Shown: piece by piece, positions 1 through 4,396 of the stretch
Position numbering within the stretch: the first letter of the stretch is position 1
Layout: every line of letters begins with the position of its first letter
NCBI GenBank assembly: GCA_018700215.1
Contig: JABIST010000076.1
Coordinates: 1-5,167 of the forward strand
Source of the DNA: Dehalococcoidia bacterium
Lineage (GTDB): Bacteria; Chloroflexota; Dehalococcoidia; UBA2979
Reading direction: 5' to 3'
DNA: 5,167 bases
Notes under the pieces: generated by a model
Databases searched by the model: none
What the model was told of the DNA's origin: nothing
What the model saw: only the letters and a program-made list of their open reading frames with translations
Program-made: the position numbers and the translations under genes

Positions 1-396
1 ATCAACCCGCTCGACGAAGACGTCGTCGCCCGCCTCGTCGAACTCACCGGCGGCCTCGGCCCCGATGTCACCTTCGATTGCGCTGGCCTCGGCCCCACCC
101 TTGACCAGGCTTTCGACGCCACGAGGCGTGCCGGCCAGGTCATCCTCGTCGCCGTCCCCTGGGAGCCTCTCACCATCGGCCCCGCCGACTGGATGGCCCG
201 CGAGGTCGACTTCCGCACCAGCTTCGCAAGTCTCCCCGAGGACTGGCGCACTGCGCTCGACCTGTTCGCTTCCGGCCGCGTTTCGACCCAGCCGCTGCTC
301 TCCGAAGCCAGCTTCATCAACCTCGACGACATCCAGGAGGCCTTCGAGGGCCTGATGAAACCCTCCTCGCAGCTCCAGGTCGTCATCAATCTCTAG
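1..396 (+). CDS. Zinc-type medium-chain alcohol/polyol dehydrogenase, C-terminal fragment (5' end outside window)
   Basis: The reading frame is open from base 1 and ends at TAG 394-396, giving 131 residues with no start inside the window. The sequence fits the second half of the Rossmann domain and the C-terminal lobe of the medium-chain dehydrogenase/reductase superfamily (butanediol, sorbitol and threonine dehydrogenase-like). A GGLGPDVTFDCAG stretch near residues 17-29 matches the usual 'GaDvvfe..G' segment. It is followed by RRAGQVILVAV (about 42-52), the conserved glycine-containing strand, and by a C-terminal 'l.di.eAFe.l' segment, here LDDIQEAFEGL (about 107-117). The zinc ligands and the GxGxxG nucleotide motif would lie upstream, so substrate and cofactor cannot be read here. 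These enzymes are cytoplasmic and oxidise an alcohol with NAD(P)+. The ATG at 193 is an internal methionine, not a start. The stop codon overlaps that of the convergent gene at 393-396. The family call is firm; the exact substrate is unknown. Confidence 0.87.
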   Translation: MNPLDEDVVARLVELTGGLGPDVTFDCAGLGPTLDQAFDATRRAGQVILVAVPWEPLTIGPADWMAREVDFRTSFASLPEDWRTALDLFASGRVSTQPLLSEASFINLDDIQEAFEGLMKPSSQLQVVINL

Positions 397-406
397 CTTC
401 GGCTAG
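393..406. other. Small hairpin with UUCG loop at the convergent gene ends
   Basis: CTAGC (393-397) and GCTAG (402-406) form a perfect 5-bp stem closing a TTCG loop. On the plus-strand transcript the loop reads C(UUCG)G, an unusually stable tetraloop. The 5' arm contains the dehydrogenase stop codon, and the whole element also encodes the last codons of the minus-strand gene. No T-run follows on either side, so it is not a canonical intrinsic terminator. It could still help end or stabilise the dehydrogenase mRNA. The stem is short and could be chance. Confidence 0.35.
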
Positions 407-821
407 CTCCCAACACCGTGTCCCGATGCGTCCCATCGCAGAACGGCCGGTTCGCCGAAACCCCGCACCCACACAGCATCGCCCGAGGCGTGCTCACCTT
501 CTCGCCGTCCAGCGTCTCGATCTGCAGGTCCCCTCGCGCGATGATCGGCCCTGGCGGCCGCGCAACCATCGAGGGCGTCGCGTCCGGCAGCTCCTCGCGC
601 CCGCCGTCCAACCGCCTGTACTGCAACGCACCCGTCGGGCACTGTTCCACCGCCGCCGCCGCCTCGTCTGCTGTCGAAGCATTCGCCTGCACCCACGGCT
701 CTTGTGCCCGGTCGAACACCGTGGGTAACGCCTTCAGGCACCGCTCACTGTGAATACAACGCGTCTCGTCCCATCGCACCACAATGTCCGTCCCCGTGTA
801 CTGGTGGATTTCCGAGGTCAT
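393..821 (-). CDS. Fer4_19-type ferredoxin fused to CDGSH iron-sulfur domain
   Basis: This 142-residue protein has two iron-sulfur modules and no signal peptide, so it is probably a cytoplasmic electron carrier or iron-sulfur sensor. Residues about 8-70 form a Fer4_19 (former DUF1271) domain: YTGTDIVVRWDETRCIHSERC supplies C22 and C28, and EQCPTGAL supplies C61. Residues 117-132 carry a complete CDGSH motif, C-x-C-x2-S-x3-P-x-C-D-G-T-H. Its ligands C117, C119, C128 and H132 are the 3Cys-1His set that holds a 2Fe-2S cluster in mitoNEET-type proteins. This domain pair is known in bacteria, but the redox partner is not evident. The start could be GTG at 824 or ATG at 821. I choose ATG because AGGA (complement of 828-831) lies 6 nt before it and only 3 nt before the GTG. 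The gene is divergent from the MFS gene and convergent with the dehydrogenase, so it is probably transcribed alone. Confidence 0.93.
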   Translation of the reverse strand: MTSEIHQYTGTDIVVRWDETRCIHSERCLKALPTVFDRAQEPWVQANASTADEAAAAVEQCPTGALQYRRLDGGREELPDATPSMVARPPGPIIARGDLQIETLDGEKVSTPRAMLCGCGVSANRPFCDGTHRDTVLGASRS

Positions 822-859
822 CACGATTCCTAGCTAGAAGCTGACAGATTGCTCTCTTG

Positions 860-865
860 AATCTA
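860..865 (-). promoter_or_regulatory. Possible -10 element for the CDGSH/ferredoxin gene
   Basis: The minus strand reads TAGATT here, in a locally AT-richer stretch, a four-of-six match to TATAAT. It would give a 5' leader of about 30 nt before the ATG at 821. No convincing -35 hexamer sits 16-18 nt further upstream, so support is weak. Confidence 0.2.
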
Positions 866-885
866 CGTCGTGACCGGTCCTGCCC

Positions 886-891
886 TACACT
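886..891 (+). promoter_or_regulatory. Possible -10 element for the MFS leader
   Basis: TACACT fits the TAnnnT pattern of a housekeeping sigma-factor -10 box. An 8-bp palindrome, GACCGGTC, lies at 872-879 just upstream, and a 6-bp inverted repeat (GACCGA 892-897, TCGGTC 928-933) starts right after it. Transcription from here would include the 12-codon ORF at 972 and a leader of about 200 nt before the MFS gene. No clear -35 is visible at standard spacing. A TTGACG at 913-918 is a second -35 candidate, but it lacks a good -10 partner. Confidence 0.25.
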
Positions 892-958
892 GACCGAAGT
901 CCACGATCTCAGTTGACGAACGTCCCATCGGTCGCCACCATGCTTGTCATACACGGAC

Positions 959-964
959 GAGGAG
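959..964 (+). promoter_or_regulatory. Ribosome binding site of the 12-codon leader ORF
   Basis: GAGGAG lies 7 nt before the ATG at 972. This is the same hexamer at the same spacing as in front of the Gfo/Idh gene (2436-2441), which argues that translation really starts at 972. Confidence 0.55.
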
Positions 965-971
965 CACGCCC

Positions 972-1010
972 ATGACTGCACCCCTCTTCGATCGGATCGC
1001 CGCCCGCTAA
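972..1010 (+). CDS. 12-residue leader peptide, or stub of a lost gene
   Basis: ATG at 972 opens a 12-residue ORF, MTAPLFDRIAAR, ending at TAA 1008-1010, with a strong GAGGAG site 7 nt upstream. It stops 85 nt before the TTG start of the MFS gene. Two readings are possible. First, it is a regulatory leader peptide: drug-efflux genes are sometimes controlled by translation of a short upstream ORF, and the sequence between this ORF and the exporter can fold into competing hairpins. Second, it is the remnant start of a deleted gene: FDRIAAR resembles the start of some class I methyltransferases (UbiE-like, 'FDRIA.RYD'). I cannot follow methyltransferase homology past the stop in any frame. Initiation looks likely; function is not known. 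Confidence 0.4.
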   Translation: MTAPLFDRIAAR

Positions 1011-1031
1011 CCAGCGGCCCTGCCATCCGCT
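1004..1031 (+). promoter_or_regulatory. Competing hairpins around the leader ORF stop codon
   Basis: Segment 1, CCGCT at 1004-1008, can pair with segment 2, AGCGG at 1013-1017, across an AACC loop. Segment 2 can instead pair with segment 3, CCGCT at 1027-1031, across a 9-nt loop. The two 5-bp stems exclude each other. Segment 1 overlaps the last codons and the first base of the stop codon of the 12-codon ORF, so a ribosome finishing that ORF would cover it. The layout is attenuator-like, but each stem is short for GC-rich DNA. Confidence 0.3.
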
Positions 1032-1056
1032 CCAACGATCTATCTTGATCTCGCCG

Positions 1057-1072
1057 GGCATCGGTCGATGCC
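1057..1072 (+). promoter_or_regulatory. Hairpin upstream of the MFS ribosome binding site
   Basis: GGCATC (1057-1062) and GATGCC (1067-1072) form a perfect 6-bp stem with a GGTC loop, extendable by one G-T pair. It ends about nine bases before the ribosome binding site of the MFS gene and has no T-run, so it is not an intrinsic terminator. It may be part of a structured leader. Confidence 0.35.
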
Positions 1073-1075
1073 TCG

Positions 1076-1095
1076 CACCCGAGGGGTGACTCACC
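1076..1095 (+). promoter_or_regulatory. MFS ribosome binding site inside overlapping inverted repeats
   Basis: The ribosome binding site AGGGGTGA (1082-1089) lies 6 nt before the TTG at 1096 and supports that start. It can be hidden in two ways. CACCC (1076-1080) pairs with GGGTG (1084-1088) over a GAG loop. Alternatively GGTG (1085-1088) pairs with CACC (1092-1095), the bases directly before the start codon. Either fold would occlude the site. Confidence 0.4.
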
Positions 1096-2376
1096 TTGTC
1101 TTCTGATCCACGTCCTGCTCGTCGCAGGGAAACAATGCTGCCTGGCGGTCGACCGCTCGACCCCCGTCGCTTCTATCTGGCCTACCGAGCTGCCGCGGGC
1201 TTCCTCAGCGCCGTCGCACTCGCCACCTACGGCCTATACGTCGTCCGCGAGGCTGGCCTCAGCCCGCTCGAACTCGTCCTGCTCGGCACCATCACCGAGG
1301 GCGCCTCATTCCTCTTCGAGGTCCCGACCGGCGTGATCGCCGATGTCTACAGCCGACGCCTATCGATCCTCTTGGCCCCGCTCACCAATGCGCTCGCCTT
1401 CATCGTCATGGCTGCCGTCCCCGGGTTCCTCTTCGTCGCCGCCGGCTCCGTGCTCTTCGCGCTCAGTTGGACCTTCCGCAGCGGCGCTCTCGAAGCATGG
1501 CTTGCCGACGAGATCGGCGAGGATCGCGCTGCCGGAAGCTACCTCCGAGGTGCCCAGTTCTCTCAGGCTGGCTATCTCCTCGGCATCCCTGTTGGCGTGT
1601 TCGCCGCCACCGTCGATCTCCAGGCCCCCATGCTCATCGGTGGCGCGGCGCATCTCCTGCTCGCCCTCGGCGTCGCCCTCGCGATGTCCGAGCGTGGCTT
1701 CGTCGGAGGGGAGACCACCGGCTGGTCCGCCGTCGGCAACACCGCCGTCGCCGGCCTCCGCGCCGTCCGAGGCCGGCCTGTCCTGATCTCCATCATCGCC
1801 ATCGCTGCCATCGGCGGCACCTCAAGCGAAGCACTCGATCGACTTCATCCCCTCATCTTCCTCGACGAAGTTGGACTCCCCGGCGGCTCCGCTGCAGATG
1901 AGGCGATCTGGTTCGGTATCTTCTCCGCCGGTGGCCTCGTCGGCGGGATCGCAGTCACCGAGCTGCTAAACCGCGTGATCAATCCCGAGCGCATCCGGTC
2001 CGTGGTCTGGGCGCTCGTCGCCCTCGAGTCCGTGCTGATCGTCGCCATGGTCTTCTTCGGCAGCGCCCAGCTCTTCGTCGTCGCGCTCGTCGCCTACTGG
2101 ACCACCGCCTGGGTCCGACAGGCCGCACAACCACTCACCCTCGCCTGGCTCAACCGAGGTCTGGACCCGCGCTCACGCGCTACCGTCCTCTCCCTCCAGA
2201 GCCAGGCCGACGCCCTCGGCCAGACCGCCGGCGGCCCCATGATGGGCCTCGTCGCCACCGCCGCCACCGTCCGTGTCGCCATCGTCGCTGCTGGACTGCT
2301 GCTGCTCCCGGCGCTCCCCATCTTCGCCACCCAGCTCCGCGGCTCCGAGGATCCGCCACCGCCGCCCGGCGACTGA
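1096..2376 (+). CDS. MFS family transporter, probable efflux protein
   Basis: A 426-residue inner-membrane protein of normal length for a 12-helix major facilitator. Hydrophobic segments fall at roughly 30-48, 58-75, 91-108, 110-128, 157-173, 178-197, 228-242, 270-290, 303-320, 324-342, 372-391 and 392-412. The motif A region between helices 2 and 3 reads GVIADVYSRR (79-88), preceded by FEVPTG as in many drug/proton antiporter-like members. RSGALEAWLADEIGEDRA (128-145) marks the loop after helix 4. The tail is polar with a five-proline run. Proton-driven export is inferred from the family; the substrate is unknown. The TTG start follows an in-frame TGA (1087-1089) and has AGGGGTGA 6 nt upstream. 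The alternative ATG at 1135 has AGGGA (1126-1130) 4 nt away and would shorten the polar N-terminus by 13 residues, so the start is not settled. The leader upstream looks regulatory. Confidence 0.88.
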   Translation: MSSDPRPARRRETMLPGGRPLDPRRFYLAYRAAAGFLSAVALATYGLYVVREAGLSPLELVLLGTITEGASFLFEVPTGVIADVYSRRLSILLAPLTNALAFIVMAAVPGFLFVAAGSVLFALSWTFRSGALEAWLADEIGEDRAAGSYLRGAQFSQAGYLLGIPVGVFAATVDLQAPMLIGGAAHLLLALGVALAMSERGFVGGETTGWSAVGNTAVAGLRAVRGRPVLISIIAIAAIGGTSSEALDRLHPLIFLDEVGLPGGSAADEAIWFGIFSAGGLVGGIAVTELLNRVINPERIRSVVWALVALESVLIVAMVFFGSAQLFVVALVAYWTTAWVRQAAQPLTLAWLNRGLDPRSRATVLSLQSQADALGQTAGGPMMGLVATAATVRVAIVAAGLLLLPALPIFATQLRGSEDPPPPPGD

Positions 2377-2384
2377 GTCAGAGC

Positions 2385-2390
2385 TACCCT
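2385..2390 (+). promoter_or_regulatory. Possible -10 element for the Gfo/Idh gene
   Basis: TACCCT, nine bases after the MFS stop, fits TAnnnT. A start site some 6-8 nt downstream would put the 5' end of the mRNA almost exactly at the base of the inverted repeat 2395-2431. No clear -35 is seen, and the gene could also be read through from the MFS gene. Confidence 0.25.
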
Positions 2391-2394
2391 TGCT

Positions 2395-2431
2395 GTCTCG
2401 CCCTCGGACCGTCACGATCCGAAGGCGAGAC
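2395..2431 (+). promoter_or_regulatory. Near-perfect 37-nt inverted repeat before the Gfo/Idh gene
   Basis: GTCTCGCC (2395-2402) pairs with GGCGAGAC (2424-2431), eight of eight. After one C-A mismatch (2403/2423), TCGGA (2404-2408) pairs with TCCGA (2418-2422), five of five. The loop is nine bases, 2409-2417. There is no T-run after it, and it ends four bases before the GAGGAG ribosome binding site at 2436. It could be a DNA operator around the transcription start, a 5' stabilising hairpin, or an RNA control element. It could also terminate MFS transcription by a factor-dependent route. The symmetry itself is certain; the role is inferred. Confidence 0.6.
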
Positions 2432-2435
2432 CACC

Positions 2436-2441
2436 GAGGAG
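2436..2441 (+). promoter_or_regulatory. Ribosome binding site of the Gfo/Idh gene
   Basis: GAGGAG lies 7 nt before the ATG at 2449 and fixes that start. It is close to the 3' arm of the inverted repeat ending at 2431, so folding could affect ribosome access. Confidence 0.75.
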
Positions 2442-2448
2442 CCACCCC

Positions 2449-3432
2449 ATGCGTATCGCAGTCATCGGCGCCGGCACCATGGGCGGCCGCTACGCCGCCC
2501 GCATCGCCAGCGGCGAATTCGGCGCCGACCTCGAACTCGCCGGCGTCGCCGACCTCGACCTCGATCGCGCCGAGGCCGTCGCCCGCCCCACCGGCGCACC
2601 CGCGTTCGATTCTGCCGAGGAGCTGCTCGAGTCCATCCGCCCGGACGCCGTCTACATCGCCACCCCGGACGCTCACCACCGCAACCCCGCCCTCGCCGCC
2701 GCCGCTGCCCGTATCCCGTTCCTCCTCGAAAAACCCCTCGCCACCACCGTCGCCGATGCGCAGGCCATCGCCGATGCCGCCCATGCCGCCCGCGTCGTCG
2801 CCGAGGTCAATTTCTCCAACCGCTGGAGCCCGCCCTTCATCGCTGCCAAACAGTCCATCGACCGCGGCGAACTCGGCGACTTCGTCACCCTCTTCGCCCG
2901 CCTCAACAACTCCATCGGCTCACCCACGGAGCGCCTCGCCTGGGCATCCAACACCACCAGCGCCTGGTTCCTGCTCTCTCACTGCCTGGATCTCGCCTAC
3001 TGGCTCCACGGCCGCCGCGCCGTCTCCGTCTACGCCTCCGGCACCCGAGGCGTGCTCGAAGCCCGCGGCATCACCACCTACGACTCCATCCACGCCATCG
3101 TCCGCTACGAAGACGGCACGGACGGCAGCTACGAGTCCGTCTGGGTGCTCCCTGACGGCATGCCCGCCCCCGTCGAATTCACCTTCCGCTACGTCGGCTC
3201 CGAGGGCGCCGCCACCATCGACACCCACCAGCAGAACGTCACCATCGCCACCAACTCGCGCCTGGACTACCCCGCCACCCTCAACTGGGCCCCGCAGCGC
3301 TTCGCCGACTTCACCGCCGCTGTCCGAGGTGAGCGCGAACCCGCCGTCCCCCTCGTCGACGCCGTCGAGAACACCCGCATCCTCGTCGCCCTCCACCGCT
3401 CGCTCGAATCAGGAGCCGTTGAACCGGTCTAG
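2449..3432 (+). CDS. Gfo/Idh/MocA family oxidoreductase
   Basis: A 327-residue cytoplasmic NAD(P)-dependent oxidoreductase of usual family length; members act on sugars, inositols and related polyols. The N-terminal Rossmann domain begins MRIAVIGAGTMGGRYAARI, with GxGxxG at residues 7-12. ADLDLDR (34-40) is the second strand that binds the cofactor ribose, and the hallmark EKP motif is at 94-96 (LLEKPLATT). The C-terminal alpha/beta domain includes LLSHCLDLAYWLHG (175-188), with H178 and D181 in the usual active-site region. The Asp expected four residues before that His is Phe174 in my alignment, so this looks like a divergent subfamily. The ATG at 2449 has GAGGAG 7 nt upstream. The gene follows the MFS gene by 72 bp on the same strand and converges on the cupredoxin gene with stops sharing CTAG at 3429-3432. 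Substrate unknown. Confidence 0.92.
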   Translation: MRIAVIGAGTMGGRYAARIASGEFGADLELAGVADLDLDRAEAVARPTGAPAFDSAEELLESIRPDAVYIATPDAHHRNPALAAAAARIPFLLEKPLATTVADAQAIADAAHAARVVAEVNFSNRWSPPFIAAKQSIDRGELGDFVTLFARLNNSIGSPTERLAWASNTTSAWFLLSHCLDLAYWLHGRRAVSVYASGTRGVLEARGITTYDSIHAIVRYEDGTDGSYESVWVLPDGMPAPVEFTFRYVGSEGAATIDTHQQNVTIATNSRLDYPATLNWAPQRFADFTAAVRGEREPAVPLVDAVENTRILVALHRSLESGAVEPV

Positions 3433-3935
3433 CGAACGACGAACTCCGTCACCATCCCCTGCTGATAGTGCTGCGGAATGTTGCAGATCAGCAGATACCG
3501 CCCCGCCTCCAGCCGGAACGTCCCGACTCGAATCGACCCCGCCGGGAACTCCTCCACCTCACCGCGGAAATCCACGTCCCCCTCCGGCACCAGCCCGTCC
3601 ACCACCGGTAGCGCCGAGGGCTCCGCGTCGTTCCTGATCACCACCAGCTCGTGCGGCTCCGCCCCCTCGTTCGTCACGACGAACTCCACCACCCCCGCAT
3701 CCATCTCCGCCAGCTCCGGCGCGATCGACCACTCATCGAGCACCACCGCAATCTCCTGCGCCGTCTCACCCGACGCCATCACCACCGTCGCCGACCCCAC
3801 CGGGTCCGCCTCCACCGGCGGCGTCCCCAGCCGCGTCACCGTCCCCGGCCCCTCATCCCCACCACACGCCGCGAGCACGACGCTACCGAGGATCAGCGCC
3901 CCCACCACTGCAAACTTCGAGATGTGTCCGATCAT
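3429..3935 (-). CDS. Cupredoxin-domain lipoprotein (type 1 copper protein)
   Basis: A 168-residue secreted lipoprotein. Residues 1-23 are a signal peptide (K7, then a hydrophobic core), and the lipobox LAAC puts the lipidated cysteine at C24. A flexible Gly/Pro/Thr-rich linker of about 40 residues follows. The remainder reads as a cupredoxin beta-barrel: VVEFVVTNEGAEPHELVV gives H95, and YLLICNIPQHYQQGM gives C151, H156 and M161 (C-x4-H-x4-M). Together these are the four ligands of a type 1 blue-copper site, as in azurin- and sulfocyanin-like proteins. It probably carries electrons at the outer face of the cytoplasmic membrane; its partners are not visible. ATG at 3935 is the first possible start, since an in-frame TGA lies just upstream. 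It lacks a clear Shine-Dalgarno at normal spacing. It is probably last in an operon, 50 bp after the DsbD-like gene. Confidence 0.9.
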   Translation of the reverse strand: MIGHISKFAVVGALILGSVVLAACGGDEGPGTVTRLGTPPVEADPVGSATVVMASGETAQEIAVVLDEWSIAPELAEMDAGVVEFVVTNEGAEPHELVVIRNDAEPSALPVVDGLVPEGDVDFRGEVEEFPAGSIRVGTFRLEAGRYLLICNIPQHYQQGMVTEFVVR

Positions 3936-3985
3936 GACGACGAATCAATCACGCTTCCGAGGAGCGCGCGAGCCCCGGTCGATCA

Positions 3986-4384
3986 CTACCCCAGCACTAC
4001 CTCAACGTCTTGCCGACGCGACATGCACACCCCCGTGTCGCCCTCGCACACGAAGTACACCGCGTACCCGCGCAGCACCCCGCCGCCCGATCCTTCGATG
4101 GCAACCTCAAACGTCCGAGGTTCATCGCTCACGTCCGCCGCCGGATTCGGAATCGCGTGCAACCGCTGCTCCACCGCCCACCCCTCGGGCGCAGCGATCC
4201 ACAACTGAGTCGGCCCCGCCTCATTGTTCCAGTGCGCCGACACATCCGAGTTCGGTCGCAGCACCACCGCGACCCGTAGCGCATCACCATCCGCCACTGC
4301 GCTCGACTCAAGGACTACCAACCCCTCGTCGTCGTTCGGTACCCACCCGTTCGGGTCGGGCTCGCGCTCTTCGAGGTCGGCCAT
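3986..4384 (-). CDS. DsbD-alpha-like (thiol:disulfide interchange N-terminal type) domain protein
   Basis: A 132-residue protein with no signal peptide or membrane segment. From about residue 35 it resembles the immunoglobulin-like alpha domain of DsbD. LRVAVVLRPNSDVSAHW (36-52) fits the 'l.pg.Hin' strand, PTQLWIAAPEGW (58-69) fits 'PT.l.l..P.g', and AVYFVCEGDTGVCMSRRQDVEVVL (108-131) fits the closing strand pair with two cysteines, C113 and C120 (C-x6-C). In DsbD such a pair passes electrons to periplasmic partners; here the lack of an export signal leaves location and role open. The first 30 residues are acidic and unassigned. The ATG at 4384 is preferred over GTG at 4387 because GGAG (complement of 4391-4394) is 6 nt from the ATG. 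It begins 12 nt after the amidohydrolase stop, so it is probably co-transcribed. The gene is convincing; the family assignment rests on motif resemblance only. Confidence 0.72.
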   Translation of the reverse strand: MADLEEREPDPNGWVPNDDEGLVVLESSAVADGDALRVAVVLRPNSDVSAHWNNEAGPTQLWIAAPEGWAVEQRLHAIPNPAADVSDEPRTFEVAIEGSGGGVLRGYAVYFVCEGDTGVCMSRRQDVEVVLG

Positions 4385-4396
4385 CACTCGCTCCGC

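Noticed and set aside
193..396. A separate 67-residue protein starting at ATG 193
   Set aside because: It is the in-frame tail of the dehydrogenase, which stays open to the window edge; there is no ribosome binding site before 193.
913..918. TTGACG as a -35 promoter box for the MFS leader
   Set aside because: A perfect-looking hexamer, but no TAnnnT sequence at 16-18 nt downstream, so not listed as a separate promoter.
745..1094. Minus-strand frames (745-1035 and 909-1094) in the intergenic region
   Set aside because: No convincing ribosome binding sites, no recognisable protein features, and the first runs into the CDGSH gene in another frame.
2173..2784. A 203-codon minus-strand frame rich in Gly, Asp and Glu
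   Set aside because: Antisense shadow of the MFS C-terminus and Gfo/Idh N-terminus; repetitive composition and no recognisable motif.
3417..3438. Possible terminator hairpin at the second convergent junction (CGTT 3417-3420 with AACG 3435-3438)
   Set aside because: Only four pairs with a 14-base loop and no T-run; well within chance.
2273..3637. A 454-codon plus-strand open frame across the MFS end and the Gfo/Idh gene
   Set aside because: It is out of frame with the clear Gfo/Idh protein and is low-complexity Pro/Ser/Thr sequence, a shadow of the third-position C bias.
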